This document shows, piece by piece, positions 24,001 to 39,000 of a stretch of DNA of 64,000 nt. Numbering within the stretch: the stretch's first letter is position 1; every line of letters begins with the position of its first letter. The stretch comes from Sipunculus nudus. Its lineage: Eukaryota > Annelida > Sipuncula > Golfingiida > Sipunculidae. Below the pieces are notes generated by a model that did no database searches, was not told the origin of the DNA, and worked only from the letters and a program-made list of their open reading frames with translations. The translations under genes and the position numbers were made by a program. The stretch covers positions 11,373,964-11,437,963 of the forward strand of contig CM049320.1 of the NCBI GenBank assembly GCA_026874595.1, given 5' to 3'.

Positions 24001-27000
24001 CTTTCATACTAAAACGCGTGCATGCATGCGTGATGGCATATGTATTTGTGCATGCGGGTTTTAATTTTTACAAAGTTGCTAAAATTTGTGGGGACCGTGT
24101 ATGATTAAACAAAAGAGGTCATGGGCAGAAAGGCCATGAAACGCCTATTCATATGGTGTACAGTTTATGTACCTAACATGTGTAGTTTTGGAGATATGGT
24201 TAAACAATGATAGTAGGTACGGGGTTGCAGTGCAGCGCCCCCTAGCGGAAATTTTCCAAAAACTGAACAATTGCTTTCGAGATATTAGTGTATGACGTAA
24301 CATGTATCAGTTTCAAAAGGATGCCTGCATATCTGTGGCCTATAGGGCATGTCACCGTGAAATCGCGAAATCTCATTCGACGAGAAACGGTGCGAGATTT
24401 TGCAAGATTTTTGGTTGGATCACCGAGAACTCACCAAGGGCTACAAGATGCAAAAATTTTGACCTCTCTAGCATAAAAACTGACAGAGTTAGAAGCTGAA
24501 AACTGCATATTTTCAAAATTGAAAGGTTTTACCCCAAAAATAGAGAAATCTGGCAATAGCGCACTTTGGCACCTATGCGCAAAAACAAGCCCATGGACCC
24601 TAGTTTAAGGTGCTGTGATGGAAATGGCCCAATGTTTAATAGTTCTGGAGGTATAGCACCAAAACAAATTTTCATGTTTTTTCATCTGCAACGCCCCCTG
24701 GCGGCCATTTCCAAAATCTGAAAAACCCGTTTCGAGATATTCTTATGTTACATAAAATATCACAGAATCAGTAAAATTGCTGCAAATTTGAAAAATATCA
24801 CGAAATTCCATGATTACTCCCCAAAATTGCGTAACCATGGTAACAGCGAAATGAGGCAATTTTGCAGTGTTGGAAGTGGCCATGCAGTGGCAAATAAAAC
24901 GGGCAACAGATTAGGTGCCTACGGCTATTTTTGACGAAGGTATGAAGAAAAAACCGTTTTTGAGCTTTTTGGTGACCCTGACCTTGACCCTTGACCGATC
25001 ATGACCAAAAACAATAGGCTCCGAGAAGAACCGATTATACACTCTATCTATAAGTTTCAGGACGATTGGTGCAAAATTGTGGCCTGTAGAGCGGGGACAT
25101 ACAGACAAACAAACAAACGGAACTGATCAACATACTTGTCGAAATCTCTGATTCCGGCAAGCAATAAACTATAACGCGACAGAAATGGCAAACCGGCCGG
25201 CAAAGAGTGCCTGTGGTCACTTATTTTATACGGCGAACGCTATAATTTTTGCAGTCACGGGAAAGCGTGTCTGTCTTTCATACTAAAACGCGTGCATGCA
25301 TGCGTGATGGCATATGTATTTGTGCATGCGGGTTTTAATTTTTACAAAGTTGCTAAAATTTGTGGGGACCGTGTATGATTAAACAAAAGAGGTCATGGGC
25401 AGAAAGGCCATGAAACGCCTATTCATATGGTGTACAGTTTATGTACCTAACATGTGTAGTTTTGGAGATATGGTTAAACAATGATAGTAGGTACGGGGTT
25501 GCAGTGCAGCGCCCCCTAGCGGAAATTTTCCAAAAACTGAACAATTGCTTTCGAGATATTAGTGTATGACGTAACATGTATCAGTTTCAAAAGGATGCCT
25601 GCATATCTGTGGCCTATAGGGCATGTCACCGTGAAATCGCGAAATCTCATTCGACGAGAAACGGTGCGAGATTTTGCAAGATTTTTGGTTGGATCACCGA
25701 GAACTCACCAAGGGCTACAAGATGCAAAAATTTTGACCTCTCTAGCATAAAAACTGACAGAGTTAGAAGCTGAAAACTGCATATTTTCAAAATTGAAAGG
25801 TTTTACCCCAAAAATAGAGAAATCTGGCAATAGCGCACTTTGGCACCTATGCGCAAAAACAAGCCCATGGACCCTAGTTTAAGGTGCTGTGATGGAAATG
25901 GCCCAATGTTTAATAGTTCTGGAGGTATAGCACCAAAACAAATTTTCATGTTTTTTCATCTGCAACGCCCCCTGGCGGCCATTTCCAAAATCTGAAAAAC
26001 CCGTTTCGAGATATTCTTATGTTACATAAAATATCACAGAATCAGTAAAATTGCTGCAAATTTGAAAAATATCACGAAATTCCATGATTACTCCCCAAAA
26101 TTGCGTAACCATGGTAACAGCGAAATGAGGCAATTTTGCAGTGTTGGAAGTGGCCATGCAGTGGCAAATAAAACGGGCAACAGATTAGGTGCCTACGGCT
26201 ATTTTTGACGAAGGTATGAAGAAAAAACCGTTTTTGAGCTTTTTGGTGACCCTGACCTTGACCCTTGACCGATCATGACCAAAAACAATAGGCTCCGAGA
26301 AGAACCGATTATACACTCTATCTATAAGTTTCAGGACGATTGGTGCAAAATTGTGGCCTGTAGAGCGGGGACATACAGACAAACAAACAAACGGAACTGA
26401 TCAACATACTTGTCGAAATCTCTGATTCCGGCAAGCAATAAACTATAACGCGACAGAAATGGCAAACCGGCCGGCAAAGAGTGCCTGTGGTCACTTATTT
26501 TATACGGCGAACGCTATAATTTTTGCAGTCACGGGAAAGCGTGTCTGTCTTTCATACTAAAACGCGTGCATGCATGCGTGATGGCATATGTATTTGTGCA
26601 TGCGGGTTTTAATTTTTACAAAGTTGCTAAAATTTGTGGGGACCGTGTATGATTAAACAAAAGAGGTCATGGGCAGAAAGGCCATGAAACGCCTATTCAT
26701 ATGGTGTACAGTTTATGTACCTAACATGTGTAGTTTTGGAGATATGGTTAAACAATGATAGTAGGTACGGGGTTGCAGTGCAGCGCCCCCTAGCGGAAAT
26801 TTTCCAAAAACTGAACAATTGCTTTCGAGATATTAGTGTATGACGTAACATGTATCAGTTTCAAAAGGATGCCTGCATATCTGTGGCCTATAGGGCATGT
26901 CACCGTGAAATCGCGAAATCTCATTCGACGAGAAACGGTGCGAGATTTTGCAAGATTTTTGGTTGGATCACCGAGAACTCACCAAGGGCTACAAGATGCA

Positions 27001-30000
27001 AAAATTTTGACCTCTCTAGCATAAAAACTGACAGAGTTAGAAGCTGAAAACTGCATATTTTCAAAATTGAAAGGTTTTACCCCAAAAATAGAGAAATCTG
27101 GCAATAGCGCACTTTGGCACCTATGCGCAAAAACAAGCCCATGGACCCTAGTTTAAGGTGCTGTGATGGAAATGGCCCAATGTTTAATAGTTCTGGAGGT
27201 ATAGCACCAAAACAAATTTTCATGTTTTTTCATCTGCAACGCCCCCTGGCGGCCATTTCCAAAATCTGAAAAACCCGTTTCGAGATATTCTTATGTTACA
27301 TAAAATATCACAGAATCAGTAAAATTGCTGCAAATTTGAAAAATATCACGAAATTCCATGATTACTCCCCAAAATTGCGTAACCATGGTAACAGCGAAAT
27401 GAGGCAATTTTGCAGTGTTGGAAGTGGCCATGCAGTGGCAAATAAAACGGGCAACAGATTAGGTGCCTACGGCTATTTTTGACGAAGGTATGAAGAAAAA
27501 ACCGTTTTTGAGCTTTTTGGTGACCCTGACCTTGACCCTTGACCGATCATGACCAAAAACAATAGGCTCCGAGAAGAACCGATTATACACTCTATCTATA
27601 AGTTTCAGGACGATTGGTGCAAAATTGTGGCCTGTAGAGCGGGGACATACAGACAAACAAACAAACGGAACTGATCAACATACTTGTCGAAATCTCTGAT
27701 TCCGGCAAGCAATAAACTATAACGCGACAGAAATGGCAAACCGGCCGGCAAAGAGTGCCTGTGGTCACTTATTTTATACGGCGAACGCTATAATTTTTGC
27801 AGTCACGGGAAAGCGTGTCTGTCTTTCATACTAAAACGCGTGCATGCATGCGTGATGGCATATGTATTTGTGCATGCGGGTTTTAATTTTTACAAAGTTG
27901 CTAAAATTTGTGGGGACCGTGTATGATTAAACAAAAGAGGTCATGGGCAGAAAGGCCATGAAACGCCTATTCATATGGTGTACAGTTTATGTACCTAACA
28001 TGTGTAGTTTTGGAGATATGGTTAAACAATGATAGTAGGTACGGGGTTGCAGTGCAGCGCCCCCTAGCGGAAATTTTCCAAAAACTGAACAATTGCTTTC
28101 GAGATATTAGTGTATGACGTAACATGTATCAGTTTCAAAAGGATGCCTGCATATCTGTGGCCTATAGGGCATGTCACCGTGAAATCGCGAAATCTCATTC
28201 GACGAGAAACGGTGCGAGATTTTGCAAGATTTTTGGTTGGATCACCGAGAACTCACCAAGGGCTACAAGATGCAAAAATTTTGACCTCTCTAGCATAAAA
28301 ACTGACAGAGTTAGAAGCTGAAAACTGCATATTTTCAAAATTGAAAGGTTTTACCCCAAAAATAGAGAAATCTGGCAATAGCGCACTTTGGCACCTATGC
28401 GCAAAAACAAGCCCATGGACCCTAGTTTAAGGTGCTGTGATGGAAATGGCCCAATGTTTAATAGTTCTGGAGGTATAGCACCAAAACAAATTTTCATGTT
28501 TTTTCATCTGCAACGCCCCCTGGCGGCCATTTCCAAAATCTGAAAAACCCGTTTCGAGATATTCTTATGTTACATAAAATATCACAGAATCAGTAAAATT
28601 GCTGCAAATTTGAAAAATATCACGAAATTCCATGATTACTCCCCAAAATTGCGTAACCATGGTAACAGCGAAATGAGGCAATTTTGCAGTGTTGGAAGTG
28701 GCCATGCAGTGGCAAATAAAACGGGCAACAGATTAGGTGCCTACGGCTATTTTTGACGAAGGTATGAAGAAAAAACCGTTTTTGAGCTTTTTGGTGACCC
28801 TGACCTTGACCCTTGACCGATCATGACCAAAAACAATAGGCTCCGAGAAGAACCGATTATACACTCTATCTATAAGTTTCAGGACGATTGGTGCAAAATT
28901 GTGGCCTGTAGAGCGGGGACATACAGACAAACAAACAAACGGAACTGATCAACATACTTGTCGAAATCTCTGATTCCGGCAAGCAATAAACTATAACGCG
29001 ACAGAAATGGCAAACCGGCCGGCAAAGAGTGCCTGTGGTCACTTATTTTATACGGCGAACGCTATAATTTTTGCAGTCACGGGAAAGCGTGTCTGTCTTT
29101 CATACTAAAACGCGTGCATGCATGCGTGATGGCATATGTATTTGTGCATGCGGGTTTTAATTTTTACAAAGTTGCTAAAATTTGTGGGGACCGTGTATGA
29201 TTAAACAAAAGAGGTCATGGGCAGAAAGGCCATGAAACGCCTATTCATATGGTGTACAGTTTATGTACCTAACATGTGTAGTTTTGGAGATATGGTTAAA
29301 CAATGATAGTAGGTACGGGGTTGCAGTGCAGCGCCCCCTAGCGGAAATTTTCCAAAAACTGAACAATTGCTTTCGAGATATTAGTGTATGACGTAACATG
29401 TATCAGTTTCAAAAGGATGCCTGCATATCTGTGGCCTATAGGGCATGTCACCGTGAAATCGCGAAATCTCATTCGACGAGAAACGGTGCGAGATTTTGCA
29501 AGATTTTTGGTTGGATCACCGAGAACTCACCAAGGGCTACAAGATGCAAAAATTTTGACCTCTCTAGCATAAAAACTGACAGAGTTAGAAGCTGAAAACT
29601 GCATATTTTCAAAATTGAAAGGTTTTACCCCAAAAATAGAGAAATCTGGCAATAGCGCACTTTGGCACCTATGCGCAAAAACAAGCCCATGGACCCTAGT
29701 TTAAGGTGCTGTGATGGAAATGGCCCAATGTTTAATAGTTCTGGAGGTATAGCACCAAAACAAATTTTCATGTTTTTTCATCTGCAACGCCCCCTGGCGG
29801 CCATTTCCAAAATCTGAAAAACCCGTTTCGAGATATTCTTATGTTACATAAAATATCACAGAATCAGTAAAATTGCTGCAAATTTGAAAAATATCACGAA
29901 ATTCCATGATTACTCCCCAAAATTGCGTAACCATGGTAACAGCGAAATGAGGCAATTTTGCAGTGTTGGAAGTGGCCATGCAGTGGCAAATAAAACGGGC

Positions 30001-33000
30001 AACAGATTAGGTGCCTACGGCTATTTTTGACGAAGGTATGAAGAAAAAACCGTTTTTGAGCTTTTTGGTGACCCTGACCTTGACCCTTGACCGATCATGA
30101 CCAAAAACAATAGGCTCCGAGAAGAACCGATTATACACTCTATCTATAAGTTTCAGGACGATTGGTGCAAAATTGTGGCCTGTAGAGCGGGGACATACAG
30201 ACAAACAAACAAACGGAACTGATCAACATACTTGTCGAAATCTCTGATTCCGGCAAGCAATAAACTATAACGCGACAGAAATGGCAAACCGGCCGGCAAA
30301 GAGTGCCTGTGGTCACTTATTTTATACGGCGAACGCTATAATTTTTGCAGTCACGGGAAAGCGTGTCTGTCTTTCATACTAAAACGCGTGCATGCATGCG
30401 TGATGGCATATGTATTTGTGCATGCGGGTTTTAATTTTTACAAAGTTGCTAAAATTTGTGGGGACCGTGTATGATTAAACAAAAGAGGTCATGGGCAGAA
30501 AGGCCATGAAACGCCTATTCATATGGTGTACAGTTTATGTACCTAACATGTGTAGTTTTGGAGATATGGTTAAACAATGATAGTAGGTACGGGGTTGCAG
30601 TGCAGCGCCCCCTAGCGGAAATTTTCCAAAAACTGAACAATTGCTTTCGAGATATTAGTGTATGACGTAACATGTATCAGTTTCAAAAGGATGCCTGCAT
30701 ATCTGTGGCCTATAGGGCATGTCACCGTGAAATCGCGAAATCTCATTCGACGAGAAACGGTGCGAGATTTTGCAAGATTTTTGGTTGGATCACCGAGAAC
30801 TCACCAAGGGCTACAAGATGCAAAAATTTTGACCTCTCTAGCATAAAAACTGACAGAGTTAGAAGCTGAAAACTGCATATTTTCAAAATTGAAAGGTTTT
30901 ACCCCAAAAATAGAGAAATCTGGCAATAGCGCACTTTGGCACCTATGCGCAAAAACAAGCCCATGGACCCTAGTTTAAGGTGCTGTGATGGAAATGGCCC
31001 AATGTTTAATAGTTCTGGAGGTATAGCACCAAAACAAATTTTCATGTTTTTTCATCTGCAACGCCCCCTGGCGGCCATTTCCAAAATCTGAAAAACCCGT
31101 TTCGAGATATTCTTATGTTACATAAAATATCACAGAATCAGTAAAATTGCTGCAAATTTGAAAAATATCACGAAATTCCATGATTACTCCCCAAAATTGC
31201 GTAACCATGGTAACAGCGAAATGAGGCAATTTTGCAGTGTTGGAAGTGGCCATGCAGTGGCAAATAAAACGGGCAACAGATTAGGTGCCTACGGCTATTT
31301 TTGACGAAGGTATGAAGAAAAAACCGTTTTTGAGCTTTTTGGTGACCCTGACCTTGACCCTTGACCGATCATGACCAAAAACAATAGGCTCCGAGAAGAA
31401 CCGATTATACACTCTATCTATAAGTTTCAGGACGATTGGTGCAAAATTGTGGCCTGTAGAGCGGGGACATACAGACAAACAAACAAACGGAACTGATCAA
31501 CATACTTGTCGAAATCTCTGATTCCGGCAAGCAATAAACTATAACGCGACAGAAATGGCAAACCGGCCGGCAAAGAGTGCCTGTGGTCACTTATTTTATA
31601 CGGCGAACGCTATAATTTTTGCAGTCACGGGAAAGCGTGTCTGTCTTTCATACTAAAACGCGTGCATGCATGCGTGATGGCATATGTATTTGTGCATGCG
31701 GGTTTTAATTTTTACAAAGTTGCTAAAATTTGTGGGGACCGTGTATGATTAAACAAAAGAGGTCATGGGCAGAAAGGCCATGAAACGCCTATTCATATGG
31801 TGTACAGTTTATGTACCTAACATGTGTAGTTTTGGAGATATGGTTAAACAATGATAGTAGGTACGGGGTTGCAGTGCAGCGCCCCCTAGCGGAAATTTTC
31901 CAAAAACTGAACAATTGCTTTCGAGATATTAGTGTATGACGTAACATGTATCAGTTTCAAAAGGATGCCTGCATATCTGTGGCCTATAGGGCATGTCACC
32001 GTGAAATCGCGAAATCTCATTCGACGAGAAACGGTGCGAGATTTTGCAAGATTTTTGGTTGGATCACCGAGAACTCACCAAGGGCTACAAGATGCAAAAA
32101 TTGTGACCTCTCTAGCATAAAAACTGACAGAGTTAGAAGCTGAAAACTGCATATTTTCAAAATTGAAAGGTTTTACCCCAAAAATAGAGAAATCTGGCAA
32201 TAGCGCACTTTGGCACCTATGCGCAAAAACAAGCCCATGGACCCTAGTTTAAGGTGCTGTGATGGAAATGGCCCAATGTTTAATAGTTCTGGAGGTATAG
32301 CACCAAAACAAATTTTCATGTTTTTTCATCTGCAACGCCCCCTGGCGGCCATTTCCAAAATCTGAAAAACCCGTTTCGAGATATTCTTATGTTACATAAA
32401 ATATCACAGAATCAGTAAAATTGCTGCAAATTTGAAAAATATCACGAAATTCCATGATTACTCCCCAAAATTGCGTAACCATGGTAACAGCGAAATGAGG
32501 CAATTTTGCAGTGTTGGAAGTGGCCATGCAGTGGCAAATAAAACGGGCAACAGATTAGGTGCCTACGGCTATTTTTGACGAAGGTATGAAGAAAAAACCG
32601 TTTTTGAGCTTTTTGGTGACCCTGACCTTGACCCTTGACCGATCATGACCAAAAACAATAGGCTCCGAGAAGAACCGATTATACACTCTATCTATAAGTT
32701 TCAGGACGATTGGTGCAAAATTGTGGCCTGTAGAGCGGGGACATACAGACAAACAAACAAACGGAACTGATCAACATACTTGTCGAAATCTCTGATTCCG
32801 GCAAGCAATAAACTATAACGCGACAGAAATGGCAAACCGGCCGGCAAAGAGTGCCTGTGGTCACTTATTTTATACGGCGAACGCTATAATTTTTGCAGTC
32901 ACGGGAAAGCGTGTCTGTCTTTCATACTAAAACGCGTGCATGCATGCGTGATGGCATATGTATTTGTGCATGCGGGTTTTAATTTTTACAAAGTTGCTAA

Positions 33001-36000
33001 AATTTGTGGGGACCGTGTATGATTAAACAAAAGAGGTCATGGGCAGAAAGGCCATGAAACGCCTATTCATATGGTGTACAGTTTATGTACCTAACATGTG
33101 TAGTTTTGGAGATATGGTTAAACAATGATAGTAGGTACGGGGTTGCAGTGCAGCGCCCCCTAGCGGAAATTTTCCAAAAACTGAACAATTGCTTTCGAGA
33201 TATTAGTGTATGACGTAACATGTATCAGTTTCAAAAGGATGCCTGCATATCTGTGGCCTATAGGGCATGTCACCGTGAAATCGCGAAATCTCATTCGACG
33301 AGAAACGGTGCGAGATTTTGCAAGATTTTTGGTTGGATCACCGAGAACTCACCAAGGGCTACAAGATGCAAAAATTTTGACCTCTCTAGCATAAAAACTG
33401 ACAGAGTTAGAAGCTGAAAACTGCATATTTTCAAAATTGAAAGGTTTTACCCCAAAAATAGAGAAATCTGGCAATAGCGCACTTTGGCACCTATGCGCAA
33501 AAACAAGCCCATGGACCCTAGTTTAAGGTGCTGTGATGGAAATGGCCCAATGTTTAATAGTTCTGGAGGTATAGCACCAAAACAAATTTTCATGTTTTTT
33601 CATCTGCAACGCCCCCTGGCGGCCATTTCCAAAATCTGAAAAACCCGTTTCGAGATATTCTTATGTTACATAAAATATCACAGAATCAGTAAAATTGCTG
33701 CAAATTTGAAAAATATCACGAAATTCCATGATTACTCCCCAAAATTGCGTAACCATGGTAACAGCGAAATGAGGCAATTTTGCAGTGTTGGAAGTGGCCA
33801 TGCAGTGGCAAATAAAACGGGCAACAGATTAGGTGCCTACGGCTATTTTTGACGAAGGTATGAAGAAAAAACCGTTTTTGAGCTTTTTGGTGACCCTGAC
33901 CTTGACCCTTGACCGATCATGACCAAAAACAATAGGCTCCGAGAAGAACCGATTATACACTCTATCTATAAGTTTCAGGACGATTGGTGCAAAATTGTGG
34001 CCTGTAGAGCGGGGACATACAGACAAACAAACAAACGGAACTGATCAACATACTTGTCGAAATCTCTGATTCCGGCAAGCAATAAACTATAACGCGACAG
34101 AAATGGCAAACCGGCCGGCAAAGAGTGCCTGTGGTCACTTATTTTATACGGCGAACGCTATAATTTTTGCAGTCACGGGAAAGCGTGTCTGTCTTTCATA
34201 CTAAAACGCGTGCATGCATGCGTGATGGCATATGTATTTGTGCATGCGGGTTTTAATTTTTACAAAGTTGCTAAAATTTGTGGGGACCGTGTATGATTAA
34301 ACAAAAGAGGTCATGGGCAGAAAGGCCATGAAACGCCTATTCATATGGTGTACAGTTTATGTACCTAACATGTGTAGTTTTGGAGATATGGTTAAACAAT
34401 GATAGTAGGTACGGGGTTGCAGTGCAGCGCCCCCTAGCGGAAATTTTCCAAAAACTGAACAATTGCTTTCGAGATATTAGTGTATGACGTAACATGTATC
34501 AGTTTCAAAAGGATGCCTGCATATCTGTGGCCTATAGGGCATGTCACCGTGAAATCGCGAAATCTCATTCGACGAGAAACGGTGCGAGATTTTGCAAGAT
34601 TTTTGGTTGGATCACCGAGAACTCACCAAGGGCTACAAGATGCAAAAATTTTGACCTCTCTAGCATAAAAACTGACAGAGTTAGAAGCTGAAAACTGCAT
34701 ATTTTCAAAATTGAAAGGTTTTACCCCAAAAATAGAGAAATCTGGCAATAGCGCACTTTGGCACCTATGCGCAAAAACAAGCCCATGGACCCTAGTTTAA
34801 GGTGCTGTGATGGAAATGGCCCAATGTTTAATAGTTCTGGAGGTATAGCACCAAAACAAATTTTCATGTTTTTTCATCTGCAACGCCCCCTGGCGGCCAT
34901 TTCCAAAATCTGAAAAACCCGTTTCGAGATATTCTTATGTTACATAAAATATCACAGAATCAGTAAAATTGCTGCAAATTTGAAAAATATCACGAAATTC
35001 CATGATTACTCCCCAAAATTGCGTAACCATGGTAACAGCGAAATGAGGCAATTTTGCAGTGTTGGAAGTGGCCATGCAGTGGCAAATAAAACGGGCAACA
35101 GATTAGGTGCCTACGGCTATTTTTGACGAAGGTATGAAGAAAAAACCGTTTTTGAGCTTTTTGGTGACCCTGACCTTGACCCTTGACCGATCATGACCAA
35201 AAACAATAGGCTCCGAGAAGAACCGATTATACACTCTATCTATAAGTTTCAGGACGATTGGTGCAAAATTGTGGCCTGTAGAGCGGGGACATACAGACAA
35301 ACAAACAAACGGAACTGATCAACATACTTGTCGAAATCTCTGATTCCGGCAAGCAATAAACTATAACGCGACAGAAATGGCAAACCGGCCGGCAAAGAGT
35401 GCCTGTGGTCACTTATTTTATACGGCGAACGCTATAATTTTTGCAGTCACGGGAAAGCGTGTCTGTCTTTCATACTAAAACGCGTGCATGCATGCGTGAT
35501 GGCATATGTATTTGTGCATGCGGGTTTTAATTTTTACAAAGTTGCTAAAATTTGTGGGGACCGTGTATGATTAAACAAAAGAGGTCATGGGCAGAAAGGC
35601 CATGAAACGCCTATTCATATGGTGTACAGTTTATGTACCTAACATGTGTAGTTTTGGAGATATGGTTAAACAATGATAGTAGGTACGGGGTTGCAGTGCA
35701 GCGCCCCCTAGCGGAAATTTTCCAAAAACTGAACAATTGCTTTCGAGATATTAGTGTATGACGTAACATGTATCAGTTTCAAAAGGATGCCTGCATATCT
35801 GTGGCCTATAGGGCATGTCACCGTGAAATCGCGAAATCTCATTCGACGAGAAACGGTGCGAGATTTTGCAAGATTTTTGGTTGGATCACCGAGAACTCAC
35901 CAAGGGCTACAAGATGCAAAAATTTTGACCTCTCTAGCATAAAAACTGACAGAGTTAGAAGCTGAAAACTGCATATTTTCAAAATTGAAAGGTTTTACCC

Positions 36001-39000
36001 CAAAAATAGAGAAATCTGGCAATAGCGCACTTTGGCACCTATGCGCAAAAACAAGCCCATGGACCCTAGTTTAAGGTGCTGTGATGGAAATGGCCCAATG
36101 TTTAATAGTTCTGGAGGTATAGCACCAAAACAAATTTTCATGTTTTTTCATCTGCAACGCCCCCTGGCGGCCATTTCCAAAATCTGAAAAACCCGTTTCG
36201 AGATATTCTTATGTTACATAAAATATCACAGAATCAGTAAAATTGCTGCAAATTTGAAAAATATCACGAAATTCCATGATTACTCCCCAAAATTGCGTAA
36301 CCATGGTAACAGCGAAATGAGGCAATTTTGCAGTGTTGGAAGTGGCCATGCAGTGGCAAATAAAACGGGCAACAGATTAGGTGCCTACGGCTATTTTTGA
36401 CGAAGGTATGAAGAAAAAACCGTTTTTGAGCTTTTTGGTGACCCTGACCTTGACCCTTGACCGATCATGACCAAAAACAATAGGCTCCGAGAAGAACCGA
36501 TTATACACTCTATCTATAAGTTTCAGGACGATTGGTGCAAAATTGTGGCCTGTAGAGCGGGGACATACAGACAAACAAACAAACGGAACTGATCAACATA
36601 CTTGTCGAAATCTCTGATTCCGGCAAGCAATAAACTATAACGCGACAGAAATGGCAAACCGGCCGGCAAAGAGTGCCTGTGGTCACTTATTTTATACGGC
36701 GAACGCTATAATTTTTGCAGTCACGGGAAAGCGTGTCTGTCTTTCATACTAAAACGCGTGCATGCATGCGTGATGGCATATGTATTTGTGCATGCGGGTT
36801 TTAATTTTTACAAAGTTGCTAAAATTTGTGGGGACCGTGTATGATTAAACAAAAGAGGTCATGGGCAGAAAGGCCATGAAACGCCTATTCATATGGTGTA
36901 CAGTTTATGTACCTAACATGTGTAGTTTTGGAGATATGGTTAAACAATGATAGTAGGTACGGGGTTGCAGTGCAGCGCCCCCTAGCGGAAATTTTCCAAA
37001 AACTGAACAATTGCTTTCGAGATATTAGTGTATGACGTAACATGTATCAGTTTCAAAAGGATGCCTGCATATCTGTGGCCTATAGGGCATGTCACCGTGA
37101 AATCGCGAAATCTCATTCGACGAGAAACGGTGCGAGATTTTGCAAGATTTTTGGTTGGATCACCGAGAACTCACCAAGGGCTACAAGATGCAAAAATTTT
37201 GACCTCTCTAGCATAAAAACTGACAGAGTTAGAAGCTGAAAACTGCATATTTTCAAAATTGAAAGGTTTTACCCCAAAAATAGAGAAATCTGGCAATAGC
37301 GCACTTTGGCACCTATGCGCAAAAACAAGCCCATGGACCCTAGTTTAAGGTGCTGTGATGGAAATGGCCCAATGTTTAATAGTTCTGGAGGTATAGCACC
37401 AAAACAAATTTTCATGTTTTTTCATCTGCAACGCCCCCTGGCGGCCATTTCCAAAATCTGAAAAACCCGTTTCGAGATATTCTTATGTTACATAAAATAT
37501 CACAGAATCAGTAAAATTGCTGCAAATTTGAAAAATATCACGAAATTCCATGATTACTCCCCAAAATTGCGTAACCATGGTAACAGCGAAATGAGGCAAT
37601 TTTGCAGTGTTGGAAGTGGCCATGCAGTGGCAAATAAAACGGGCAACAGATTTAGGTGCCTACGGCTATTTTTGACGAAGGTATGAAGAAAAAACCGTTT
37701 TTGAGCTTTTTGGTGACCCTGACCTTGACCCTTGACCGATCATGACCAAAAACAATAGGCTCCGAGAAGAACCGATTATACACTCTATCTATAAGTTTCA
37801 GGACGATTGGTGCAAAATTGTGGCCTGTAGAGCGGGGACATACAGACAAACAAACAAACGGAACTGATCAACATACTTGTCGAAATCTCTGATTCCGGCA
37901 AGCAATAAACTATAACGCGACAGAAATGGCAAACCGGCCGGCAAAGAGTGCCTGTGGTCACTTATTTTATACGGCGAACGCTATAATTTTTGCAGTCACG
38001 GGAAAGCGTGTCTGTCTTTCATACTAAAACGCGTGCATGCATGCGTGATGGCATATGTATTTGTGCATGCGGGTTTTAATTTTTACAAAGTTGCTAAAAT
38101 TTGTGGGGACCGTGTATGATTAAACAAAAGAGGTCATGGGCAGAAAGGCCATGAAACGCCTATTCATATGGTGTACAGTTTATGTACCTAACATGTGTAG
38201 TTTTGGAGATATGGTTAAACAATGATAGTAGGTACGGGGTTGCAGTGCAGCGCCCCCTAGCGGAAATTTTCCAAAAACTGAACAATTGCTTTCGAGATAT
38301 TAGTGTATGACGTAACATGTATCAGTTTCAAAAGGATGCCTGCATATCTGTGGCCTATAGGGCATGTCACCGTGAAATCGCGAAATCTCATTCGACGAGA
38401 AACGGTGCGAGATTTTGCAAGATTTTTGGTTGGATCACCGAGAACTCACCAAGGGCTACAAGATGCAAAAATTTTGACCTCTCTAGCATAAAAACTGACA
38501 GAGTTAGAAGCTGAAAACTGCATATTTTCAAAATTGAAAGGTTTTACCCCAAAAATAGAGAAATCTGGCAATAGCGCACTTTGGCACCTATGCGCAAAAA
38601 CAAGCCCATGGACCCTAGTTTAAGGTGCTGTGATGGAAATGGCCCAATGTTTAATAGTTCTGGAGGTATAGCACCAAAACAAATTTTCATGTTTTTTCAT
38701 CTGCAACGCCCCCTGGCGGCCATTTCCAAAATCTGAAAAACCCGTTTCGAGATATTCTTATGTTACATAAAATATCACAGAATCAGTAAAATTGCTGCAA
38801 ATTTGAAAAATATCACGAAATTCCATGATTACTCCCCAAAATTGCGTAACCATGGTAACAGCGAAATGAGGCAATTTTGCAGTGTTGGAAGTGGCCATGC
38901 AGTGGCAAATAAAACGGGCAACAGATTTAGGTGCCTACGGCTATTTTTGACGAAGGTATGAAGAAAAAACCGTTTTTGAGCTTTTTGGTGACCCTGACCT